Part shown: piece after piece, positions 25,616 through 32,007 of the stretch | Layout of the letters: each line of letters starts with the position of its first letter | How positions within the stretch are numbered: position 1 is the stretch's first letter | DNA from: Beijerinckiaceae bacterium | Lineage (GTDB): Bacteria; Pseudomonadota; Alphaproteobacteria; Rhizobiales; Beijerinckiaceae | Direction: 5' to 3' | Length of the DNA stretch: 32,007 nt | Assembly (NCBI GenBank): GCA_947478455.1 | Contig: CANJWR010000034.1 | Coordinates: 1-32,007, forward strand | Position numbers and translations under genes: made by a program | The notes under the pieces: generated by a model | Database searches by the model: none | Seen by the model: the letters and a program-made list of their open reading frames with translations, nothing else | Told to the model about the DNA's origin: nothing

Positions 25616-28227
25616 TGGGGCGGCGTCTTAGCCCCGCCGGGAAGAACGTTCGGCCCTATGGGTCGACGATAGCGGCCTTGCGCCGCCTTTTTGCCTTGGG
25701 CGTCGCCGCGATCGCCCTCAACGCCTCCCCGACGGCTGCCCAGACGCTTGCCGACAAGGTCACCAAACGAACCGCCGCCCAGTCCGATCAGGGCGTGGAC
25801 CGCCTGCTCGTTCAGGCGAAGGAGATGGTCTACGACCGCGACCGCAACACCGTCAGCGCCGTCGGAAATGTGAAACTCTATTATCAGGGCCGCGTGCTTG
25901 AGGCCGACAGGGTTTATTACGACCGCAACACCAGTCGCGTCGCCGCCGAGGGCAACGCCAAGATGACCGAGCGCGACGGCACGGTCGCCTATGCGGAACG
26001 GTTCAATTTGACCGACGACTTTCGCGACGGGTTCATCGACAGCCTGAAGGCCGACACCGCCGACAAGACCCATTTCACTGCCTCCCGCGCGGAGCGCACA
26101 TCGGGCGAAACGACCGTTCTGGAGAACGGAACCTACACGGCCTGCGAACCCTGCAAGGACGATCCGACCAAGCCGCCGCTTTGGCAGGTAAAGGCGAAGA
26201 AGATCATCCACCAGAATTCGGAGCAGATGGTCTACTACGAGGACGCGACACTCGAACTGTTCGGCATGCCGGTCGCATGGCTCCCCTATCTGTCGATCGC
26301 CGATCCGAGCGTGACCCGCAAGTCCGGTCTGCTTGCGCCGAGCTATAGCGCCAACCTGACGCGCGGCGTCGGCGTGTCTATGCCGATCTACTGGGCTATC
26401 GCGCCAAATTACGACCTGACCGTAACACCTACCTTCTTCTCCCGTCAGGGACTGCTGGCGCAGGCGCAATGGCGTCACCAGCTCGCCAACGGCGCCTACG
26501 ATATCCGCGTCGCCGGAATTTTCCAGAACGACCCCAAAATGTTCTCCGCCTCCCCCTATGGCCCCGGCAACCGTGAATTGCGCGGGTCAGTGGAAAGCAA
26601 AGGCGAGTTCTTCATCAACGACAAGTGGAAGTTCGGCTGGAACATCGCGATGATGTCCGACCGCTGGTTCTACAATGATTACAAGGTCGTTCCGCAAAGC
26701 ATTTCGCAAAACTACTTCAAGGAAGCCGTTTCGACGCTCTATCTGACCGGTCAGGGCGACCGCGGCTATTTCGATCTGCGCGGCTATTACTTCAAGGGCC
26801 TGTCTGCCTTCGACGTGCAGCGTCAGCAACCGGTCGTTGGTCCCGTCTTCGACTACAACAAGACTTTCGATGTGCCGCCCGAAAAGACCGGCGGCATCGG
26901 CGGGCAGGTCGAGATCGATTTCAACCTGACGAACGTCACCCGCCAGCTTGCGGCCTATCAGTCGACCGGCCTGCGCAACCTCGACAAGGCGTACGGCCTG
27001 TTCGACGTGTGCAGTCCCGGCCTCGGCGGCCTTTACACGCCCGCAAACTGCCTGCTGCGCGGCATCGGCGGCAACTACACCCGCGCCACCCTCAACGCAT
27101 CGTGGAAGCGCCAGTTCATCGACCCCATCGGTCAGGTCTGGACTCCCTTCACCTTCGCCCACATGAACGGGTCCTGGCTGACCCTGAATTCGACCAATTC
27201 GACCACATTCGCCAACGCCGGTTGCGGCACGCCGCCGTGTTTATCGACCATCTCGAACGCCAGCCAGCCGGCTTTCATCGGCAGCCAGAATGAGCGCTTT
27301 GTCGGACAGGCCATTCCGGGCGTGGGTCTTGAATACCGTTATCCGTTCCTTGCGCCCGGCAGCCTCGTCAATCAGATCTTCGAGCCCATCGCGCAGATCG
27401 TCGTCCGCCCCAACCGTCCGCAGATGCGATCGCTGATCAACGAAGACTCGCAGAGCCTTGTGTTCGACGACACCAACCTCTTCGACTGGAGCAAATATTC
27501 GGGCTACGACCGCTTCGAGACCGGCACGCGCCTGAACTACGGCTTCCAGTACACTGCCAGTTTCAAAAATGGCGCCTATGCGAATTTCATGGCCGGCCAG
27601 TCCTTTCAGGTTGCGGGCCTGAACTCTTACGCGACCCCTGACGCCGCCAATATCGGGATCAGCTCGGGCCTCGACACGCGCCGCTCCGACTATGTGGCGC
27701 GCTTCGCCTTCGCGCCCAATTCGACGTTCAACTTCATGGCCAAGGGCCGTTTCGACCCGACAAATTTCGCCCTGCGCCGGCTCGACTACATGATGACCGC
27801 GAATGTCGGGGCTTTCGAACTCGGCCTGCAATACGCCCGCTATCAGGCGCAGCCGCTGCTCGGCTTCGACCAGCGCCGCGAAGGACTTTCGGCGTCAGCC
27901 AAGCTGAACATCACCGAAAATACCTTCGTGAAGGGCAATGTGGTGTTCGATCTGTCGCGCCACCTCTACAATACCCAGTTCAAAGGCCACGCTCCGCTGT
28001 TCTCGCTTGCGGGTCTCGGGCTGGGCGCGGGCTATACGGACGATTGCATCACGTTCCTGGCCAATTACTCTTCGATCTATCAGGACAACGGCTCCGGCTC
28101 CTCGCCGATCCGGAACCAGACGATCATGTTCGAGTTGCAGTTCCGCACCCTCGGCGACACCAAGATCAAATCCAACTTCGGCGACTTGCGAATCGACGAC
28201 GGCTTGAGCAACGCTATTTCTCGCTGA
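25615..28227 (+). CDS. lptD: LPS-assembly outer-membrane protein LptD
   Basis: This 870-residue protein has an N-terminal signal (FALGVAAIALNASPTAAQ), an OstA/LptA-like jellyroll with MVYDRDRNTVSAVGNVKLYY-like repeats at about residues 65-150, and a large C-terminal beta-barrel. LptD inserts LPS into the outer leaflet with LptE. Cysteine pairs occur in CEPC and in the loop between CSPG and ANC, and CGTPPC adds another; the family uses disulfides to link its domains. The ATG at 25615 is preferred to a TTG one codon earlier, with AGGAGG seven bases upstream. Confidence 0.95.
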   Translation: MGRRLSPAGKNVRPYGSTIAALRRLFALGVAAIALNASPTAAQTLADKVTKRTAAQSDQGVDRLLVQAKEMVYDRDRNTVSAVGNVKLYYQGRVLEADRVYYDRNTSRVAAEGNAKMTERDGTVAYAERFNLTDDFRDGFIDSLKADTADKTHFTASRAERTSGETTVLENGTYTACEPCKDDPTKPPLWQVKAKKIIHQNSEQMVYYEDATLELFGMPVAWLPYLSIADPSVTRKSGLLAPSYSANLTRGVGVSMPIYWAIAPNYDLTVTPTFFSRQGLLAQAQWRHQLANGAYDIRVAGIFQNDPKMFSASPYGPGNRELRGSVESKGEFFINDKWKFGWNIAMMSDRWFYNDYKVVPQSISQNYFKEAVSTLYLTGQGDRGYFDLRGYYFKGLSAFDVQRQQPVVGPVFDYNKTFDVPPEKTGGIGGQVEIDFNLTNVTRQLAAYQSTGLRNLDKAYGLFDVCSPGLGGLYTPANCLLRGIGGNYTRATLNASWKRQFIDPIGQVWTPFTFAHMNGSWLTLNSTNSTTFANAGCGTPPCLSTISNASQPAFIGSQNERFVGQAIPGVGLEYRYPFLAPGSLVNQIFEPIAQIVVRPNRPQMRSLINEDSQSLVFDDTNLFDWSKYSGYDRFETGTRLNYGFQYTASFKNGAYANFMAGQSFQVAGLNSYATPDAANIGISSGLDTRRSDYVARFAFAPNSTFNFMAKGRFDPTNFALRRLDYMMTANVGAFELGLQYARYQAQPLLGFDQRREGLSASAKLNITENTFVKGNVVFDLSRHLYNTQFKGHAPLFSLAGLGLGAGYTDDCITFLANYSSIYQDNGSGSSPIRNQTIMFELQFRTLGDTKIKSNFGDLRIDDGLSNAISR

Positions 28228-28254
28228 TCGGGCGAGACAGTTGGGACGCCGGAC

Positions 28255-29178
28255 ATGACACCGGACTTTCGTATGTTACATTCCACCCGTCTGCTCGTGG
28301 CGGCTCTGGCGCTCGTCCTCAACCTGTCGATAGCGCTGCCGGTCTGCGCGCAGGCGGTTGTGGCCACTGTCAACGACAGCCCTGTCACCGACTACGACAT
28401 CGAACAGCGCGCCAAACTGCATCGCGTCCTGAAATTGCCCTTCACGAAAGACATCGCGGTCGAAGGCATTATCGAAGATCGCCTGAAGATCATCGAAACG
28501 AAGAAATACAAAATCCAACCCGGCGAGGCTGAAGTCGTCGACGCCATCGGTCGTGTTGCTCAGGAAATGAAAATCCCGACCGAAGCGCTGTCCGCCCAGA
28601 TGCAGAAGGCGGGCGTTTCGGCTGATCACGTTCGGGAGCATTTCGGCGCGCAATACGCCTGGAAGGTTTATGCGCGTTCGATGAACAAGACGCTCGATAT
28701 CAGCGAGCGCCAGATCCGTCAGGAACTCGAAAAGCGCGGCGTGAAAGGCGGCACGGAATATACGTTGCGCCAGGTGTTCTTCGTCGTCGCAGCGGGCTCG
28801 AATGAAGCCAGTGTGAAATCCCGGATGCGCGAAGCGGAGGCGTTACGAAACCGCTTCATAGACTGCTCCACCGGCCCGCAACTGGCGATTCAATACACCG
28901 ACGTCGTGGTGAAAGACCCGGTGGTGCGCACCGGCGCGGCATTTCCGCCTGCCTTCGTGCGGGAACTCGACAGTACGCCCGTCGGCCGCGTCACCCGCCC
29001 GCAACGTGTGCAATCCGGCATCGAGATGCTGGCGATTTGCCGCAAGGGCCCTGCCCGCGACGCCGACGAATCCGCCGCCGACACAATCCGTCAGGAGCTG
29101 CTCGAAAAGCGTTTCGAGCAGGAAGGCGACAAACTCTATCGCCGAGTACGCGCCCGAGCTGTCGTGGCCAAACGGTGA
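28255..29178 (+). CDS. SurA-like periplasmic chaperone/peptidyl-prolyl isomerase
   Basis: This 307-residue exported protein has a signal (LVAALALVLNLSIALPVCAQA) followed by VVATVNDSPVTDYDIEQRAKL. That opening and the helical segment after it match the SurA N-terminal domain. The C-terminal half (YTLRQVFFVVA...) looks like a single, possibly degenerate parvulin-type domain, so it is shorter than E. coli SurA. It is expected to escort outer-membrane proteins, which fits its place directly after lptD. The ATG at 28255 is preferred to 28273 because it has a GGGA stretch upstream. Confidence 0.86.
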   Translation: MTPDFRMLHSTRLLVAALALVLNLSIALPVCAQAVVATVNDSPVTDYDIEQRAKLHRVLKLPFTKDIAVEGIIEDRLKIIETKKYKIQPGEAEVVDAIGRVAQEMKIPTEALSAQMQKAGVSADHVREHFGAQYAWKVYARSMNKTLDISERQIRQELEKRGVKGGTEYTLRQVFFVVAAGSNEASVKSRMREAEALRNRFIDCSTGPQLAIQYTDVVVKDPVVRTGAAFPPAFVRELDSTPVGRVTRPQRVQSGIEMLAICRKGPARDADESAADTIRQELLEKRFEQEGDKLYRRVRARAVVAKR

Positions 29179-29185
29179 GGACGCC

Positions 29186-30244
29186 ATGGACGACGTGAAA
29201 AGCACGCCCGACACAACGCGGTCCACCGTCGACCTCAATGCGCCGCTGGCGATTTCGCAGGGCGATCCCTCAGGCATCGGCCCCGAGATCGCCCTCAAGG
29301 CGTGGCTGCTACGCAAGCCCGATGACACCCCGTTCTTTGTGCTCGGCGATCCCGATCATCTGAAACGCCTTGCTACAGAACTTGGTCTCCCGATCCCGGT
29401 TGAACGCTGCGAACCTTCGCAAGCAAGAGCGATCTTTCGAACCGCCCTTCCGGTCGTGGCCTTGTCGACAGCGATTGCGGGCGAGCCCGGCAAACCCGAC
29501 CGCCGCGATGCAGCCGGCACGATTGAGGCCATCGAGCGCGGCGTCGAACTCGTGCGGAGCGGCGCGGCGAGCGCCATCGTCACCAATCCGATTTCGAAAG
29601 ACGTTCTCTATCAGGCTGGATTTCATCATCCAGGCCACACGGAATTCCTCGGCGAACTCTCGATGCGCTTCTGGAATGTCGAGGCGCAGCCGGTAATGAT
29701 GCTCTGGTCGCCGCAACTGGCGGTCGTGCCGGTGACGATCCATGTTTCGATTGCACGTGTGCTAACCGAACTCACGCGCGACCTGATTGTCGAAACGGCG
29801 CGCATCACCGCGCAAGATCTGACGCGGCGCTTCGGTATCGCCAGACCGCGCCTCGCTGTGGCCGGCCTCAATCCCCATGCCGGCGAAAACGGCTCCATGG
29901 GTCGCGAGGAAATCGATTTCATCCGCGCCGCCGTGGACGATCTGCGTGCGCTGGACATCGACGCTCGCGGGCCGCTGCCGGCCGACACCATGTTCCACGC
30001 AGACGCGCGCGCACGCTACGACGCCGCCATCTGCATGTATCACGATCAGGCGTTGATCCCTATCAAGACACTCGCCTTCGACAGCGCCGTGAACACCACG
30101 CTGGGGCTGCCCTTCATCCGCACGTCGCCCGATCACGGCACTGCCTATGATATTGCCGGCAAGGGCGTCGCCAACCCGGCGAGCCTGATCGCCGCGCTCG
30201 ATCTCGCGACGAAGCTTGTGCAAGCACAGGCTAAATCCCGTTGA
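29186..30244 (+). CDS. pdxA: 4-hydroxythreonine-4-phosphate dehydrogenase
   Basis: This 352-residue enzyme of pyridoxal 5'-phosphate synthesis oxidises 4-phosphohydroxythreonine with NAD. Motifs seen are [13 protein letters not shown] near the N-terminus, [10 protein letters not shown] (metal-ligand His), [14 protein letters not shown] and [11 protein letters not shown], and a C-terminal [16 protein letters not shown]. The ATG at 29186 lies seven bases after the SurA-like stop, with GAGG just upstream. The downstream rsmA start overlaps its stop, an arrangement known from many Proteobacteria (surA-pdxA-rsmA). Confidence 0.96.
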   Translation: MDDVKSTPDTTRSTVDLNAPLAISQGDPSGIGPEIALKAWLLRKPDDTPFFVLGDPDHLKRLATELGLPIPVERCEPSQARAIFRTALPVVALSTAIAGEPGKPDRRDAAGTIEAIERGVELVRSGAASAIVTNPISKDVLYQAGFHHPGHTEFLGELSMRFWNVEAQPVMMLWSPQLAVVPVTIHVSIARVLTELTRDLIVETARITAQDLTRRFGIARPRLAVAGLNPHAGENGSMGREEIDFIRAAVDDLRALDIDARGPLPADTMFHADARARYDAAICMYHDQALIPIKTLAFDSAVNTTLGLPFIRTSPDHGTAYDIAGKGVANPASLIAALDLATKLVQAQAKSR

Positions 30245-31128
30245 GCGCCATCGACGATCTGCCTCCATTGCGCGATGTGGTGGCGCGTTTCGATCTCGAC
30301 GCGAAGAAATCGCTCGGCCAGAACTTTCTCTACGATCTGAATCTCACCGGACGCATCGCGCGATCCGCCGGTCCCCTTGAGGGCGTGACGGTTATCGAGA
30401 TCGGCCCCGGCCCCGGCGGCCTCACGCGCGCTCTGCTGGCGAATGGCGCCGCTCGTGTCATCGCCGTCGAGCGCGATCCGCGCTGCCTGCCGGCGCTGGC
30501 CGAAATCGCCGCGCATTATCCGGGCCGTCTCGAAGTCGTTGAAGGCGATGCACTGGCGACGGATTTGTCGGCGCTGGCCGCGCGCCATCCGGGAGCTCCG
30601 GCGCGCATCGTCGCCAACCTGCCTTACAACATCGGCACGGCGCTGCTGACCCAATGGCTGGAAGTCGACGTCTGGCCGCCATGGTTCGACAAACTGACGC
30701 TGATGTTCCAGCGCGAAGTGGCGGAACGCATTGTGGCGACACCAAACGAGCGCATCGACTACGGGCGGCTTGCGGTGCTGTGCGGTTGGCGCACGAACGC
30801 CCGCATTCTGTTCGACGTGCCGCCTTCGGCCTTCACGCCGCCGCCGAAAGTCACATCCTCGGTTGTGGAACTCCTGCCACGTCCCACCCCCGAGCCCTGC
30901 GACAGACGCGCGCTGTTTCTGGTGTCGCAGGCGGCCTTCGGTCAACGTCGCAAGATGTTGCGCCAGTCGCTGAAGGGGTTGGCGATTGCCGGCAAGGTGC
31001 TGGATGCAAACTTTGTGATTGAGCGCGCCGGCCTTGAAGGCACGCGGCGCGCTGAGGAAATAGACGTCAGCGGCTTCGTCAGACTGGCGCGCGCCGCCAG
31101 CGAGATTGCGGCCGAAAAAGGTCCCTGA
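30241..31128 (+). CDS. rsmA: 16S rRNA dimethyladenosine transferase
   Basis: This 295-residue enzyme dimethylates two adjacent adenines near the 3' end of 16S rRNA using SAM. Motifs seen are KKSLGQNFL near residue 22, [10 protein letters not shown] (SAM motif I) near 53 and NLPYNI (motif IV) at 126-131. The start is a TTG at 30241, overlapping the pdxA TGA by four bases (TTGA); no ATG or GTG gives the KKSLGQNFL region with a normal length. The weak start plus overlap suggests expression coupled to pdxA. Confidence 0.95.
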   Translation: MSAIDDLPPLRDVVARFDLDAKKSLGQNFLYDLNLTGRIARSAGPLEGVTVIEIGPGPGGLTRALLANGAARVIAVERDPRCLPALAEIAAHYPGRLEVVEGDALATDLSALAARHPGAPARIVANLPYNIGTALLTQWLEVDVWPPWFDKLTLMFQREVAERIVATPNERIDYGRLAVLCGWRTNARILFDVPPSAFTPPPKVTSSVVELLPRPTPEPCDRRALFLVSQAAFGQRRKMLRQSLKGLAIAGKVLDANFVIERAGLEGTRRAEEIDVSGFVRLARAASEIAAEKGP

Positions 31129-31159
31129 AACGAAAGCCTTTGTGAACTCGGCTGATTCG

Positions 31160-31816
31160 TTACGCCACGCGTTCCCAGTGACGGCTGAAGATCATGTCGA
31201 ATTTGTCGGCAAGCTCGTCAATCGGCCAGTTTGGCGCATCGAAACTGCCGTCGCGCCACTCGCCCGACGTCACAACCGATGTGGCGCTGACCTGATAGCC
31301 GAAATCCTCTTCTCCCAACAACGCCATCACCACATGCTGTCCGGCGGCTTGAAGTGAATCGATCTGCGGCTCGTACTTGTCGTCGACGATCAGAGTGATG
31401 CCCAGCTTCTCGCCGCTTCGCATATAGCCGAACCTGACGCCCTCGACGCCGCGAAGCTCGCGACCATCGAGCAGCGCATGCTGCACGGGCCGGCGGCGGC
31501 GCAACGCATACAGGCGCCATGCCGGATTTTCCGAAGCCGCCGCCACAAGCGTTTTTGCGGAAAGGAACGCCTCGCGACGCGCATTCGCCGTGACGGTCAG
31601 TTCGAGAACTTCGTCGGCGGCCAGCGCCACGAGGGGCTGAAGCCGCGGATCATAATCGTGCAGCGCCTCCGTCATTTCCTCGATCATCGGCTCGACATTC
31701 ACGATATGAATGCCCGGCACGCTACGGCGCGCCGCCTTCAGCGTCTCGCGGATGCGCGAGCGATTAAGTTCGGTCCATATCCAGAACTTCTCGGCGTTTC
31801 TTGTTTCGATCGTCAC
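31160..31816 (-). CDS. Hypothetical protein, family not recognised
   Basis: This 218-residue protein has no signal peptide or membrane segment and no family that I recognise. It is acidic and mixed in composition, with segments such as MIEEMTEALHDYDPRLQPL and YEPQIDSLQAAGQHVVMAL that look helical and globular. The GTG at 31816 has a GGGGG stretch seven bases upstream. It is convergent with rsmA, with a 31-base gap and no visible terminator. An IS630-like element begins about 45 bases upstream of its start, so its promoter region may have been disturbed. Confidence 0.7.
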   Translation of the reverse strand: MTIETRNAEKFWIWTELNRSRIRETLKAARRSVPGIHIVNVEPMIEEMTEALHDYDPRLQPLVALAADEVLELTVTANARREAFLSAKTLVAAASENPAWRLYALRRRRPVQHALLDGRELRGVEGVRFGYMRSGEKLGITLIVDDKYEPQIDSLQAAGQHVVMALLGEEDFGYQVSATSVVTSGEWRDGSFDAPNWPIDELADKFDMIFSRHWERVA

Positions 31817-31925
31817 GCAAAGCCCCCGTCAGCCTTGTTCTGAAGTCATTCCAGAAAAGCTAGAGCATTTTTCGAGCTGAATGAATCGAAAGGGATTCCC
31901 ATTCGGGCGCGAGTCTGATTCAAAC

Positions 31926-31954
31926 TGCATGCTGGCGAAGGAGGCCGGCATGCA
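31926..31954 (+). promoter_or_regulatory. Hairpin presenting the transposase Shine-Dalgarno
   Basis: TGCATGCTGG (31926-31935) and CCGGCATGCA (31945-31954) form a 10-bp stem with one G-U pair. The 9-base loop CGAAGGAGG (31936-31944) holds the ribosome site, and the A of the start codon is the last paired base. This is read directly; a role in limiting transposase translation is inferred. Confidence 0.65.
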
Positions 31955-32007
31955 TGGCCAAATCGCTTTCCGTTGATCTTCGTCAAAGAGTTATCGCCGC
32001 GATCGAC
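31954..32007 (+). CDS. IS630-family transposase, N-terminal 18 codons only
   Basis: The visible residues are MAKSLSVDLRQRVIAAID. The pattern SxDLRxRVxAAxxxG is the usual opening of IS630 transposases, where it begins the first DNA-binding helix-turn-helix. The ATG at 31954 has AAGGAGG nine bases upstream. The gene is cut by the window edge; whether it is intact cannot be judged. Confidence 0.75.
   Translation, partial: MAKSLSVDLRQRVIAAID

Larger units (their letters stand above)
31861..32007 (+). mobile_element. Left part of an IS630-family element
   Basis: A candidate left end begins at TAGAGCATTTTTCGAG (31861); IS630 elements insert at TA, and the TA at 31861-31862 fits. An imperfect palindrome around GGGATTCCC (31893-31901) follows, and then the transposase start at 31954. 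The element runs off the right edge, so its right end and target duplication cannot be seen. The boundary is therefore tentative. Confidence 0.6.

Noticed and set aside
1..32007. CRISPR arrays, tRNA or rRNA genes, defence systems
   Set aside because: No regularly spaced repeats, no tRNA-like cloverleaf with a recognisable T-loop, and no nuclease, toxin or restriction-type proteins were seen in reading the window.

Overview
The window looks like a chromosomal stretch of a GC-rich alphaproteobacterium, most likely of the order Hyphomicrobiales. This rests on the overall codon bias, the core order lptF-lptG-lptD-surA-pdxA-rsmA next to a divergent pepA/holC group, the OxyR and YafY/WYL regulators, and the orphan TctC-type binding proteins. 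The family or genus cannot be fixed from the sequence alone. No tRNA, rRNA or CRISPR array was seen.

Layout. Bases 1-6.1 kb hold a GMC oxidoreductase cut by the left edge, a WYL-type regulator divergent from a FAX/metaxin-like glutathione transferase, ndk, an unrecognised membrane-anchored Pro/Ala-rich protein, and oxyR. Bases 6.1-8.1 kb hold a nitroreductase and a coupled peroxiredoxin-ahpD pair. With oxyR these form a peroxide-defence block, and related ATTG/CAAT dyads lie in front of both oxyR and the peroxiredoxin.

Bases 8.2-15.9 kb are the most accessory-looking part. They contain two closely related Rieske non-haem iron oxygenase alpha subunits on opposite strands, a Tat-type N-formylglutamate amidohydrolase-like protein, an aldo/keto reductase and two orphan TctC (Bug) solute-binding proteins. 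This looks like uptake and oxidation of aromatic or carboxylic acids, but no electron-transfer partner and no TctAB permease is in the window. Between these genes sits mntP, preceded by a yybP-ykoY manganese riboswitch.

Bases 15.9-19.2 kb hold an Hsp70 nucleotide-binding-domain protein divergent from an ABC-F ATPase. Bases 19.2-23.0 kb are a minus-strand run: pepA, a small secreted protein, holC and an MFS transporter. Bases 23.4-31.1 kb are a tightly packed envelope and housekeeping operon (lptF, lptG, lptD, SurA-like, pdxA, rsmA) with start/stop overlaps. After a hypothetical gene, the first codons of an IS630-type transposase run off the right edge, and its start codon sits in a clear hairpin.

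I found no convincing new defence or mobile system. The best leads are the mntP riboswitch with its apparent SD-sequestering arm, the duplicated oxygenases with a frozen N-terminal domain, the OxyR-type dyads, the IS630 start hairpin and the unknown membrane protein at 3.6-5.0 kb.
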